This document shows positions 24,545-32,778 of a stretch of DNA of 64,000 nucleotides, one piece after another (the stretch's first letter is position 1; the number at the start of each line of letters is the position of its first letter). The notes below the pieces were generated by a model that worked only from the letters and a program-made list of their open reading frames with translations, had not been told where the DNA came from and did not search any database. The DNA comes from an uncultured Ruminococcus sp. (lineage in GTDB: Bacteria; Bacillota; Clostridia; Lachnospirales; Lachnospiraceae). The translations under genes and the position numbers were made by a program. The DNA lies in the NCBI GenBank assembly GCA_946494335.1, contig CAMMBV010000002.1, positions 80,100-144,099 of the forward strand. The letters are read 5' to 3'.

Positions 24545-24610
24545 ATTTTGTAAAAGAAAAACACCTGCCGGGCCAGACCTCTTCCAGCGCGAAAGACTTG
24601 GCAACTGTTA

Positions 24611-24639
24611 TTTCATTAAATCTGTTTTTATGGTATACT
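24611..24639 (+). promoter_or_regulatory. Probable pcrA promoter with extended -10
   Basis: TTTCAT (24611-24616), a 17-base spacer, then TATACT (24634-24639), with TGG immediately before the -10. The -35 is weak and the extended -10 could compensate. The start codon is at 24678. Confidence 0.45.
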
Positions 24640-24677
24640 TTGAGGAGCATAAAATAAGCCGAGAGGATAATAATAAA

Positions 24678-26894
24678 ATGAACAATTACGAATGTCTGAA
24701 TCCGCAGCAGCAGGAAGCTGTCTTTTGTACGGAGGGTCCCCTTTTAATTCTGGCGGGCGCGGGCTCGGGAAAAACCAGAGTTCTGACCCACAGAATCGCT
24801 TATCTGATTGAAGAAAAAGGGGTAAAGCCCTGGAATATTATGGCCATTACTTTTACCAATAAAGCGGCCGGAGAGATGAAGGAGCGTGTGGGGAAAACCG
24901 TATCCTTCGGTGCGGACAGCGTCTGGGTCAGTACCTTTCACTCCAGCTGTGTCAGAATCCTGAGGCGCCATATAGACAGAATCGGATACGGCACCAATTT
25001 TACCATATATGATACGGATGATTCCAAAGCGGTGGTAAAGGAAATCTGCAAAGCGCTGAATATTGACAGCAAGCTTTATAAAGAAAGGATGCTGCTGTCT
25101 GCGATTTCTTCTGCAAAAAATAAAAATGTGACGGCGGAAGAATACCTGGAAAATACGGAGGATTCCTGGAACGGAAAAACTATCGCCAGAGTTTACAAAG
25201 AATATCAGAGCCGTCTGTATAAAAATAATGCCCTGGATTTTGATGATCTGCTGATGAAGACGGTGGAGCTGTTTGAGAAATGCCCCCAGGTGCTGGAATA
25301 TTATCAGGAGCGTTTTCGTTATCTCATGGTGGACGAGTACCAGGACACCAACATGGTACAGTTTAAGTTCATCCGCCTGCTGGCACAGAAATACCGGAAT
25401 CTCTGTGTTGTGGGCGACGACGATCAGTCCATATATAAATTCAGGGGAGCCGATATCAAAAATATCCTGGGATTTGAACAGGAGTTTCCCGATGCCCGCG
25501 TTATTCGTCTGGAGCAGAATTACCGCTCCACCCAGAATATCCTGGATGCTGCCAATGAGGTGATAAAAAATAATACTCAGCGGAAAGAAAAAACACTGTG
25601 GACGGGCAACGAGAATGGAAAACAGGTGGCATTCCGCCAGTTTATGAATGCATTCGAGGAAGCGGAATACATAGCGGGCGAAATTCAAAAGAAAAAAAGA
25701 GAAGAAGGCGCCGGTTATAAGGAGTTTGCAGTTTTATACCGCACAAACGCTCAGTCCCGTCTGTTTGAAGAAAAATTTCTGATGGCTAATATTCCTTACC
25801 GTCTGGTGGGCGGCGTCAATTTCTATGCCAGAAAGGAAATCAAAGACCTGCTGTCCTACATGAAAACCGTGGACAATGCCAGAGATGATCTGGCGGTAAG
25901 ACGGATTATCAATGTTCCCAAACGGGGAATCGGAGCGGCAACGCTGACGAAGGTGGCGGTGTACGCCCAGGAGCATGATACAGGCTTTTACGATGCCCTG
26001 AAAGAAGACGGGCTGGCCGCCGTCGTGGGCCGAAGCTACAGCAAAATCCGCCCCTTTGTGGATATGATTCAGCGGATACGCTCTCAGACGGAATATCTTT
26101 CTGTGACGGAAGTTCTGAATCAGATTATCGAAGAGACCGGATACGTCAGGGAACTGGAACTGGAGGACACGGAAGAGGCAAGAGGCAGAATCGAAAATAT
26201 CGATGAACTGATCACAAAAGCGGTTACTTACGATGAAGAGCATGAGAAAGGTACCCTGAGCGAATTTCTGGAAGAAATTGCACTGGTAAGCGATATAGAT
26301 TCCGTGGACGATTCGGAAGACAGAGTGCTTCTGATGACGCTGCACAGCGCCAAGGGGCTGGAGTTTCCCCATGTGTATATGAGCGGAATGGAAGACGGAA
26401 TTTTCCCCAGTTATCTGTCCATTGTGTCAGACGATCCCATGGCTGTGGAAGAAGAGCGGCGTCTGTGCTACGTGGGCATCACAAGAGCCATGAAAGAGCT
26501 GACCCTGACCTGTGCCCAGCAGCGGATGATACGGGGGGAGACGCAGTACAACCGGGTTTCCAGATTTATCCGGGAGATTCCCCGTGAGATGGTGGATATG
26601 GGACGGGAGATACAGGAAAAGAAACCCAAAGTGGATCAGATAGCGGTTTCCAATGTCTACCGTCAGATGAAGGAAGCTTTTCACGCCCAGGTGTTTCAGC
26701 CTAAGCAATTTAAGGTTACAAAGGCGGACAAGCTGGATTATGAAGTGGGCGATACGGTGCGTCATGTGAAATTCGGAACCGGCGTGGTGGAAAATATTGT
26801 GGAAGGCGGAAAAGATTATGAAGTGACGGTCAATTTTGAGCGGGCAGGTGTGAAAAAGATGTTTGCGGCCTTCGCCAAATTAAAAAAAATCTGA
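24678..26894 (+). CDS. pcrA: ATP-dependent DNA helicase PcrA/UvrD
   Basis: Superfamily 1A 3'-5' helicase of 738 residues, used in nucleotide excision repair and in clearing recombination or replication blocks. Motif Q (NPQQQEAV), Walker A (AGAGSGKTR, residues 26-34), the YLMVDEYQDTN Walker B region, GDDDQSIYKFRGAD, EQNYRSTQ, TLHSAKGLEF and the VGITRAM motif are all present in order. A C-terminal Tudor-like tail begins near DTVRHVKFGTGVV. The ATG at 24678 is chosen because AGAGGA precedes it and the conserved start NPQQQEAV follows. A longer in-frame reading from 24498 would cross the terminator and promoter and is not credible. Confidence 0.95.
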   Translation: MNNYECLNPQQQEAVFCTEGPLLILAGAGSGKTRVLTHRIAYLIEEKGVKPWNIMAITFTNKAAGEMKERVGKTVSFGADSVWVSTFHSSCVRILRRHIDRIGYGTNFTIYDTDDSKAVVKEICKALNIDSKLYKERMLLSAISSAKNKNVTAEEYLENTEDSWNGKTIARVYKEYQSRLYKNNALDFDDLLMKTVELFEKCPQVLEYYQERFRYLMVDEYQDTNMVQFKFIRLLAQKYRNLCVVGDDDQSIYKFRGADIKNILGFEQEFPDARVIRLEQNYRSTQNILDAANEVIKNNTQRKEKTLWTGNENGKQVAFRQFMNAFEEAEYIAGEIQKKKREEGAGYKEFAVLYRTNAQSRLFEEKFLMANIPYRLVGGVNFYARKEIKDLLSYMKTVDNARDDLAVRRIINVPKRGIGAATLTKVAVYAQEHDTGFYDALKEDGLAAVVGRSYSKIRPFVDMIQRIRSQTEYLSVTEVLNQIIEETGYVRELELEDTEEARGRIENIDELITKAVTYDEEHEKGTLSEFLEEIALVSDIDSVDDSEDRVLLMTLHSAKGLEFPHVYMSGMEDGIFPSYLSIVSDDPMAVEEERRLCYVGITRAMKELTLTCAQQRMIRGETQYNRVSRFIREIPREMVDMGREIQEKKPKVDQIAVSNVYRQMKEAFHAQVFQPKQFKVTKADKLDYEVGDTVRHVKFGTGVVENIVEGGKDYEVTVNFERAGVKKMFAAFAKLKKI

Positions 26895-26916
26895 GGATGC
26901 CTAAATTCAGATTTTT
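26885..26916 (+). terminator. Terminator of pcrA
   Basis: AAAAATCTGA (26885-26894) and TCAGATTTTT (26907-26916) form a 10-base stem that overlaps the pcrA stop codon and ends in a T-run. Confidence 0.75.
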
Positions 26917-26978
26917 GTGGTAAAATAATACAGATAGTGTTATAATATTCCTAACTAATAGAGAGGACGGTGTCTACC

Positions 26979-27209
26979 ATGAATAAAATTGATGAACTGA
27001 TGGCAATGTTACAGAAAAATGAAAAAGAAGAAAAAAGTAAAAATACACTGTTATGGGTTTTGGCAATTATCGGTGCGGTTGCTGCGGTAGCAGGAATTGC
27101 ATATGCGGTATATCGTTTCTTTACGCCGGATTATCTGGAAGATTTTGAAGACGATTTTGATGATGATTTTGATGATTATTTTGAAGATGAAGAGACAGAG
27201 GATGAATAA
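26979..27209 (+). CDS. Small single-pass membrane protein with acidic tail
   Basis: A 76-residue protein of unknown function. A charged N-terminus (MNKIDELMAMLQKNEKEEKS) is followed by one membrane helix (LWVLAIIGAVAAVAGIAYAV, about residues 25-44) and a tail of almost only Asp, Glu, Phe and Tyr. The start at 26979 fits GAGAGGACGG upstream better than a GTG nine bases earlier. It lies between two terminators, so it is a single-gene unit. It resembles small envelope proteins often seen in Lachnospiraceae; I do not assign a family. Confidence 0.75.
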   Translation: MNKIDELMAMLQKNEKEEKSKNTLLWVLAIIGAVAAVAGIAYAVYRFFTPDYLEDFEDDFDDDFDDYFEDEETEDE

Positions 27210-27227
27210 ACAAAAAAGTTTATTCCG

Positions 27228-27252
27228 GTCCCGGCGTGCATGACGTCGGGAC
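27228..27252 (+). terminator. Terminator of the small membrane protein gene
   Basis: GTCCCGGCGT and ACGTCGGGAC pair over ten positions with one G-T wobble and a 5-base loop, followed by TTTTTTC. Confidence 0.8.
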
Positions 27253-27290
27253 TTTTTTCGGTATAAATGTTGACAGAAAGGACAGTTGAT

Positions 27291-27827
27291 ATGATGAAAA
27301 TAATGCAGGGCAGACCCCAGGATACGCAAGGGCGTCTGCCAAAAGAGGTACGGACATATGAGCTTTTGGATTCCCTGAATATACCGTATGAAAGAGTAGA
27401 CCATGAAGCTCACAACACAATTGAGGCCTGCGCCCAGGTGGATCAGCTTCTTCAGATAGAAATCTGCAAAAATCTGTTTCTGTGCAACCGTCAGGAAACA
27501 GTCTTTTACCTTTTGATGCTTCCGGGACAGAAGGTATTCAAAACAAAAGATCTTTCAAAGCAGCTGGGAGTGTCCCGTCTGTCCTTTGGCAAACCGGAGT
27601 ATATGGAAAAATTTCTGGATATCACTCCCGGATCCGTCAGTGTAATGGGTCTGATGAACGATACGGAGCACCGGGTACAGCTGTTGATAGATGAGGAGGT
27701 AATAAAGGAAGAATATGTGGCGTGCCATCCCTGTATCAACACAGTCAGCATCAAGCTGAAAACAGCAGACCTGTTGGAAAAATTTCTGCCAAAAGTAGAT
27801 CATGAGCCAATTGTAGTAAGATTATAA
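27291..27827 (+). CDS. YbaK/ProX-type aminoacyl-tRNA deacylase domain protein
   Basis: A 178-residue protein of the YbaK/Cys-tRNA(Pro) deacylase superfamily, which removes wrong amino acids from tRNA in trans. The family fold is visible in NIPYERVDHEAHNTIEAC, KNLFLCNRQETVFYLLMLPG, LSKQLGVSRLSFGKPEYM and the GSVSVMGLMND strand. It is shorter than a prolyl-tRNA synthetase and has no synthetase domains. RBS AAGGACAG precedes the ATG at 27291. It lies 14 bases before rlmD on the same strand, so both may be one RNA-linked operon. Confidence 0.85.
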   Translation: MMKIMQGRPQDTQGRLPKEVRTYELLDSLNIPYERVDHEAHNTIEACAQVDQLLQIEICKNLFLCNRQETVFYLLMLPGQKVFKTKDLSKQLGVSRLSFGKPEYMEKFLDITPGSVSVMGLMNDTEHRVQLLIDEEVIKEEYVACHPCINTVSIKLKTADLLEKFLPKVDHEPIVVRL

Positions 27828-27841
27828 AAAGCGAGGTTTTT

Positions 27842-29230
27842 ATGAAAAAAGGGGACATTTGTCAGGGCGTTATCGAAAGCGTGGACTTTCCCAACAAGGG
27901 GAAGGTAAAACTGGGAGAAACTGTTGTAACATTGAAAAATGGTATCCCGGGACAAAACATAGAATTTGTGATTAATAAGAGACGGGGAGGCCGCCTGGAG
28001 GGGCGGCTTTTAAAGGTTTTGGAAAAATCGCCCCTGGAAACCAGAGATCCGGTGTGCAGTATCTTTCCAGAATGCGGCGGATGCATGTATCAGACTATGA
28101 GCTATGAAGAACAGCTTAAGATGAAAGAGAAGCAAGTCCGGGATTTATTAGATCAGGCAGTAGAAACAGATTATGTTTTCGAGCCGATCAAAAGAAGCCC
28201 TCTGGAATTTTGCTACCGAAATAAAATGGAGTTTTCCTTCGGCGATGCCTGCAAGGATGGGCCGCTCACCCTGGGACTGCATAAGAAAGGCAGTACATAC
28301 GATGTGCTGACGGCTTTTGACTGTAAGCTGGTTCACAAAGATTTGACTGCAATTCTTCAGTGCGTTCTGACATTCTTTCAGGAAAGAAATATCGGCTATT
28401 ACAAAAAAATGCAGCATACCGGCTATCTGCGTCATCTGCTTTTGCGAAGAGCCGATACCACAGGAGAGATACTGGTAAATCTGGTAACTACCGCTCAGGA
28501 AGAACATGATCTTAAGCCCCTTGTGGAGAAACTGCTGTCCCTGCAGCTGGAAGGTAAAATCGTAGGAATTCTGCACATTCTAAATGATTCCCTCTCCGAT
28601 GTGGTGCAAAGCGACGAGACCAGGATTTTATATGGACAGGATTATTTTTATGAAGAAATCCTGGGGCTTAAGTTCAAGATCACTCCCTTTTCTTTCTTTC
28701 AGCCCAATTCCCGCGCGGCTGCCGTGTTGTACAGCACGGTACGGGAATATATCGGAGATATCAAGAACAAGACGGTGTTTGATCTTTACAGCGGAACCGG
28801 CACCATTTCCCAGATTGCAGCCGCCGTGGCCAAAAAAGTGGTCGGTGTGGAAATCGTGGAAGAAGCGGTGAGGGCAGCAAAAGAAAATGCCAGGAGGAAC
28901 GGCATTGACAACTGCGAGTTTATTGCCGGTGATGTGCTGAAAGTCCTGGATGAGATCGCGGAGAAACCGGATCTGATCATACTGGACCCTCCAAGAGACG
29001 GAATCCATCCCAAGGCGCTGCCAAAAATTCTGGATTACGGCGTGGAGCGAATCGTGTATATCTCCTGTAAACCTACCAGTCTGGCCCGGGATCTGAGTGT
29101 ATTTCAGGAACGGGGCTATCAGGTGGAGCGATGCGTCTGTGTAGATCAGTTTGTTCATACGGTGCATGTTGAGACGGTAGTACTTCTGTCCCACAAATCA
29201 CCGGATAGCCATATTTTTGAGGTAATTTGA
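27842..29230 (+). CDS. rlmD: 23S rRNA (uracil-C5)-methyltransferase, RlmD/RlmCD type
   Basis: A 462-residue SAM-dependent RNA methyltransferase that makes m5U in 23S rRNA. Residues 1-60 form a TRAM RNA-binding domain. An Fe-S cluster site is formed by Cys72, Cys78, Cys81 and Cys161. The Rossmann domain has DLYSGTGTI (SAM site) and LDPPRDGIHPKAL. The catalytic Cys409 lies in YISCKPTSLARDL, and the general base is probably Glu444 in VHTVHVET. In Firmicutes such enzymes may modify two sites (RlmCD) or act on tRNA (TrmA-like), so the exact uridine is not certain. Confidence 0.92.
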   Translation: MKKGDICQGVIESVDFPNKGKVKLGETVVTLKNGIPGQNIEFVINKRRGGRLEGRLLKVLEKSPLETRDPVCSIFPECGGCMYQTMSYEEQLKMKEKQVRDLLDQAVETDYVFEPIKRSPLEFCYRNKMEFSFGDACKDGPLTLGLHKKGSTYDVLTAFDCKLVHKDLTAILQCVLTFFQERNIGYYKKMQHTGYLRHLLLRRADTTGEILVNLVTTAQEEHDLKPLVEKLLSLQLEGKIVGILHILNDSLSDVVQSDETRILYGQDYFYEEILGLKFKITPFSFFQPNSRAAAVLYSTVREYIGDIKNKTVFDLYSGTGTISQIAAAVAKKVVGVEIVEEAVRAAKENARRNGIDNCEFIAGDVLKVLDEIAEKPDLIILDPPRDGIHPKALPKILDYGVERIVYISCKPTSLARDLSVFQERGYQVERCVCVDQFVHTVHVETVVLLSHKSPDSHIFEVI

Positions 29231-29322
29231 TGGGAGAAAGTACATATCAGATTGCGGAGAAAATCAGTAAACTTTATCAAGAAGCGTATCGAGAGATGTG
29301 GGAAGATGAACGTAAGAAGTAA
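29230..29322 (+). CDS. Thirty-residue ORF overlapping the rlmD stop
   Basis: ATG at 29230 overlaps the rlmD TGA (TGATG) and gives MGESTYQIAEKISKLYQEAY followed by REMWEDERKK. The charged helix looks like protein sequence, and the overlap could allow coupled translation. I do not recognise it. It might be a leader peptide or the end of a truncated gene from the accessory patch that follows. Confidence 0.3.
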   Translation: MGESTYQIAEKISKLYQEAYREMWEDERKK

Positions 29323-29384
29323 AAAACTTTAAGTAAGATGTTGGTAATAAGCAGAAAATATTGGACATGGTTGTAGGAGGTACA

Positions 29385-30236
29385 ATGGGAAAGGTAATAA
29401 AAGAAACGATTCATGCCAATGGGATAGATATTGGAATTTATACGCAGGATTTTGAAAATGAATTTATTTCATTGACAGATATAGCTCGATATAAAAGTGA
29501 TGACCCAACAGCGGTTATACAAAATTGGATGAGAAATCGAGATGTAATAGAATTTTTGGGATTATGGGAAAGGCTGCATAATCCAGATTTTAACCCCCTC
29601 GAATTCGAGGGGTTTAAAAAACAGGCAGGAGCAAACGCATTTACAATGTCACCAAAGAAATGGATAGAAGCTACAAATGCTATCGGTATTGTATCAAAAG
29701 CGGGACGTTATGGCGGAACATATGCTCATAGTGATATTGCTATGTCTTTTGCAACTTGGATTTCTCCAGAATTCCAGTTATATATCATGAAGGATTACAG
29801 GAGATTAAAGACAGATGAGAATAGCCGGTTATCTTTGAACTGGAACTTAAACAGAGAAATATCTAAACTGAATTACAGAATACATACAGATGCAATTAAG
29901 GATAATTTGATTCCACCGGAATTAACGCCTGCGCAGGTGGCATATACCTATGCCAATGAAGCGGATATGTTGAATGTTGTTTTGTTTGGTAAGACAGCGA
30001 AGCAGTGGAAAGATGAAAATCCAACAGAAAAAGGGAATATGAGGGATGTGGCAACATTAAACCAGTTGTTAGTGCTTGCGAATTTGGAGAGTTATAATGC
30101 AGTATTGATTAATCAGGGGAAGATGCAAAAAGAGAGAATGGAATTACTTCGGCAATTAGCTGTACAGCAGTTGCAGACATTGGAGACGGTAAGTTTAAAT
30201 GATTTACAGAGAATAGAAATGGTAATGCAGAAGTGA
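29385..30236 (+). CDS. KilA-N domain protein
   Basis: A 283-residue DNA-binding-type protein, A+T-rich compared with its neighbours. The KilA-N domain covers about residues 10-140 (FENEFISLTDIARYKSDDPT, NWMRNRDVIEFLGLWERL, GRYGGTYAHSDIAMSFATWI and FQLYIMKDYRRLK). The C-terminal 120 residues are helical with KTAKQWKDENP and a MQKERMELLRQLAV coiled segment. KilA-N proteins are common in phages and mobile islands. An excellent TAGGAGGT ribosome site lies 4 bases before the ATG. It sits in an accessory patch with broken DUF4062 and RhuM pieces. Confidence 0.9.
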   Translation: MGKVIKETIHANGIDIGIYTQDFENEFISLTDIARYKSDDPTAVIQNWMRNRDVIEFLGLWERLHNPDFNPLEFEGFKKQAGANAFTMSPKKWIEATNAIGIVSKAGRYGGTYAHSDIAMSFATWISPEFQLYIMKDYRRLKTDENSRLSLNWNLNREISKLNYRIHTDAIKDNLIPPELTPAQVAYTYANEADMLNVVLFGKTAKQWKDENPTEKGNMRDVATLNQLLVLANLESYNAVLINQGKMQKERMELLRQLAVQQLQTLETVSLNDLQRIEMVMQK

Positions 30237-30267
30237 TAAAAGGAAAATATACGAGGAGAATATTGAC

Positions 30268-30560
30268 ATGAAGAATAGACGAAAGTTTTCTATTTTTATA
30301 AGTTCTACATATGAAGACCTTAAAGAAGAAAGACAGGCATTGGTAGGTGTAGCACTTGAGAATAATTTCATTCCTGTGGGAATGGAGCAATTTCATGCTG
30401 CTCCTACGAGTCAATAGAATGTTATAACAAAGATGATTGATGAGTGCGATTTTTACCTTCTTGTTATTGGAGGACGGTATGGATCAATCGATGAAGAAAC
30501 TTCAGTTGTTCGGAAATTCCGAACAACTGCTTCTGACGGGAAAAAAGATAATAACTAATA
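30268..30560 (+). pseudogene. DUF4062-RhuM chimeric remnant with an in-frame stop
   Basis: From the ATG at 30268 the frame reads KFSIFISSTYEDLKEERQAL, the start of DUF4062 proteins. It is interrupted by TAG at 30415-30417, where the family has Trp (TGG to TAG would explain it). The same frame continues VITKMIDECDFYLLVIGGRY and GSIDEE. It is then joined in frame to TSVVRKFRTTASDGK, which resembles RhuM-family proteins, and ends soon after. So it is two gene remnants fused by deletion, plus a nonsense mutation. Confidence 0.65.
30503..30529. repeat. 27-base perfect palindrome
   Basis: Arms of 13 bases (beginning CAGTTGTTCGG) pair perfectly around a single central A at 30516. It lies inside the RhuM-like remnant. 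The same bases read in other frames still look like protein sequence, so its symmetry may be accidental. Confidence 0.6.
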
Positions 30561-30757
30561 GAACAGAATGCTTCCATGCAAATATCAAAGTGGAAGAGAC
30601 TTTTGGAAAAAAAGTGAAAAGATTTGTGTACAAACCCTTGTCATTCTGTCATAACCGCCGAAAAGCAGCGCAAATAAAGCAGAAAATAACACTTGTTATC
30701 TGGTATTAAAAACTATATAATATATTATAAGTGTTCACTTACATGAGGAGATAAAAA

Positions 30758-31363
30758 ATGACGATTGACAAAGAAAATTTAATTGGCAGTATTTTAGACA
30801 GTATTTCAAGAATCGACTACATCAAACCGGAGGAGCTTCCCAATATTGCACTGTACATGGATCAGGTGACGACTTTCATGGACGCCCATCTGGAATCTTC
30901 CAAGCGATATCCTGAGGATAAGATTCTTACGAAAACCATGATCAATAACTATACGAAGAATCATCTTCTGCCCCCCTCTGACAAGAAGAAATATTCTTCC
31001 GAACATATGCTTTTGCTGATTTTCATCTACTATTTTAAAGGCTTTCTCTCCATCAACGATATCCAGACACTGCTGGCGCCCCTGACGGATCGGTTTTTCA
31101 GCAGCCAGGAAGGGTTCTCATTGACGGATATCTATAATGAAGCTTTCAGTATGGAAAAAGAGCAGATTGAAGTTTTAAAAGAAGACATTCAGAAAAAGTA
31201 CGAGCGTTCCGCACAGACGTTCCAGGACGCTCCTTCGGAGGATCAGGATTTTCTTCAGCTTTTCTCTTTCATCTGCCTTCTGAGTTTTGACGTTTACCTG
31301 AAAAAACAGATTATCGAAAACCTGATCGATTTGCTTCCTCCTCCGACCCATGGAAAAAAGTAG
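30758..31363 (+). CDS. DUF1836 family protein
   Basis: A 201-residue Firmicute protein. The DUF1836 core is clear: IKPEELPNIALYMDQVTTFM near residue 23, KILTKTMINNYTKNHLLPP, KYSSEHMLLLIFIYYFKGFL, and then an acidic helical tail. The helical N-terminal region resembles a MerR-like HTH without a known target, so a regulatory role is suspected but not shown. The gene stands alone, preceded by GAGGAG and followed by a terminator. Confidence 0.88.
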   Translation: MTIDKENLIGSILDSISRIDYIKPEELPNIALYMDQVTTFMDAHLESSKRYPEDKILTKTMINNYTKNHLLPPSDKKKYSSEHMLLLIFIYYFKGFLSINDIQTLLAPLTDRFFSSQEGFSLTDIYNEAFSMEKEQIEVLKEDIQKKYERSAQTFQDAPSEDQDFLQLFSFICLLSFDVYLKKQIIENLIDLLPPPTHGKK

Positions 31364-31402
31364 GCAGTGCAGGCGGAAACCAAGTATAAAGAAGTATAGC
31401 AG

Positions 31403-31440
31403 CTCTATGTGAATGAATCCAGCTCATTTGCATAGAGTTT
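31403..31440 (+). terminator. Terminator of the DUF1836 gene
   Basis: CTCTATG and CATAGAG with inner AATGA/TCATT pairs form a long stem, followed by a run of six T. Confidence 0.8.
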
Positions 31441-31470
31441 TTTGTTCTGTATGTTTTTATCCGTCAGTTC

Positions 31471-31499
31471 TTTACAGCAAAATTTTAAAGTGTTAAAAT
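31471..31499 (+). promoter_or_regulatory. Promoter of the yerC-radical SAM-DUF4364 unit
   Basis: TTTACA (31471-31476), a spacer of exactly 17 bases and TAAAAT (31494-31499), 42 bases before the start codon at 31542. Confidence 0.65.
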
Positions 31500-31541
31500 A
31501 TATGGGAACCAACCTACAACAACGCTTTAAGGAGTATACTT

Positions 31542-31832
31542 ATGGGGAAAACGATTCATACGGACGCCGTAGATCAATTATTTGATGCAATTTTAAGTCT
31601 GAAAAGCAAAGAAGAATGCTATACATTTTTTGAAGATGTCTGCACCATCAACGAACTGCTTTCACTTTCTCAGCGGTTTGAGGTGGCAAAAATGCTGCGC
31701 CAGAAGAAAACCTATCTGGAAATTTCCGAGAAGACCGGCGCCTCCACCGCCACAATCAGCCGTGTAAACCGTTCGCTCACTTATGGAAACGACGGATATG
31801 AAATGGTTTTTGAACGGCTGAACATAAAATAG
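31542..31832 (+). CDS. YerC/YecD-type TrpR-related transcriptional regulator
   Basis: A 96-residue protein in the TrpR superfamily. It has the DLFDAILSLKSKEECYTFFE-like N-terminal helices (here QLFDAILSLKSKEECYTFFE) and an HTH with RQKKTYLEISEKTGASTATI. Ligand-binding residues of real TrpR are not conserved in this group, and its effector is unknown. It is followed 10 bases later by a radical SAM gene, so the two are co-transcribed. I avoid calling it trpR because no trp genes are present. Confidence 0.88.
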   Translation: MGKTIHTDAVDQLFDAILSLKSKEECYTFFEDVCTINELLSLSQRFEVAKMLRQKKTYLEISEKTGASTATISRVNRSLTYGNDGYEMVFERLNIK

Positions 31833-31842
31833 GAGAACATCT

Positions 31843-32775
31843 ATGAAATGGCTTGACAAACCCTACTACTCTTTTCATGCCATGCTCCAGGAAACCTTTC
31901 ACGAAAAAGTATATAAACTGGCTTTAAACGGCGGGATGACCTGTCCTAACCGGGACGGCACATTGGGCGACCGGGGCTGTATTTTCTGCAGCCGGGGCGG
32001 TTCCGGTGATTTCGCCGGCGACAGCGGCCTTTCCATCACCGATCAGATTGAGTCTCAGAAAAAACTGATTTCTCAAAAAAGACCGGTCCGGAAATATATC
32101 GCTTACTTTCAGGCTTTCACCAACACATACGCCCCTCTCCCTTATCTGGATTCCATTTTTCACGAGGCGATTCGTCATCCCGACATCGCAGCTTTGTCAA
32201 TCGGAACGCGTCCGGATTGTCTGGGAGAGGATATTCTTGACCTTTTATCCTCTCTGAACCACATCAAACCGGTATGGGTGGAGCTGGGACTGCAGACTGT
32301 CCATGAGGACACTGCCCGCTACATCCGCAGAGGATATACCCTGGAGTGTTTTGATACGGCTGTAAAGCATCTGCGGGCCCGGAATCTGGATGTGATTGTC
32401 CATACAATCCTGGGGCTTCCGGGTGAAGACAGAGATCGCATGCTGCAGACAATACAGTACCTTAATACCTGTCATATCCAGGGAATCAAGCTGCAGCTTC
32501 TTCACGTGTTAAAGGGAACAGATCTGGCGGACGATTATGAGAAGGGACTTTTTGAAACGCTGACCATGGATTCCTATATCACACTGCTGATTGACTGTCT
32601 GGAACACCTTTCCCCTGACATTGTCATTCACCGGCTGACCGGCGACGGCCCCAAAGACCAGCTGATCGCCCCTTTGTGGAGCAGCGCCAAGCGAACTGTT
32701 TTAAATGAACTGCATCGCCGCATGCGCCTTACAAACACCTGGCAGGGCCGCCTGTACAATTCTTTGGAGGAATAA
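31843..32775 (+). CDS. Radical SAM protein of the TIGR01212 (YhcC-like) family
   Basis: A 310-residue cytoplasmic radical SAM enzyme. The [4Fe-4S]/SAM cluster loop is CPNRDGTLGDRGCIFC (around residues 31-46), and the family features GTRPDCLGEDILDLL, VWVELGLQTVHEDTARYIRR and HTILGLPGEDRDRML follow. The substrate of this family is not known; YhcC was found in E. coli without a defined product. It lies between yerC and the DUF4364 gene, and the DUF4364 start is 3 bases after its stop. Confidence 0.9.
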   Translation: MKWLDKPYYSFHAMLQETFHEKVYKLALNGGMTCPNRDGTLGDRGCIFCSRGGSGDFAGDSGLSITDQIESQKKLISQKRPVRKYIAYFQAFTNTYAPLPYLDSIFHEAIRHPDIAALSIGTRPDCLGEDILDLLSSLNHIKPVWVELGLQTVHEDTARYIRRGYTLECFDTAVKHLRARNLDVIVHTILGLPGEDRDRMLQTIQYLNTCHIQGIKLQLLHVLKGTDLADDYEKGLFETLTMDSYITLLIDCLEHLSPDIVIHRLTGDGPKDQLIAPLWSSAKRTVLNELHRRMRLTNTWQGRLYNSLEE

Positions 32776-32778
32776 GAA

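Noticed and set aside
24498..24677. Sixty-codon N-terminal extension of PcrA
   Set aside because: It would cross a strong terminator and the likely promoter; the ATG at 24678 begins right at the conserved domain.
24744..25688. Minus-strand frame of 314 codons
   Set aside because: It is antisense to the pcrA motifs and codes for no recognisable fold.
30437..30709. Ninety-codon plus-strand frame
   Set aside because: It overlaps the DUF4062-RhuM remnant in another frame and has no family match or good ribosome site.
31542..31832. True TrpR repressor
   Set aside because: No tryptophan genes are nearby; the sequence fits the YerC/YecD group, whose ligand is unknown.
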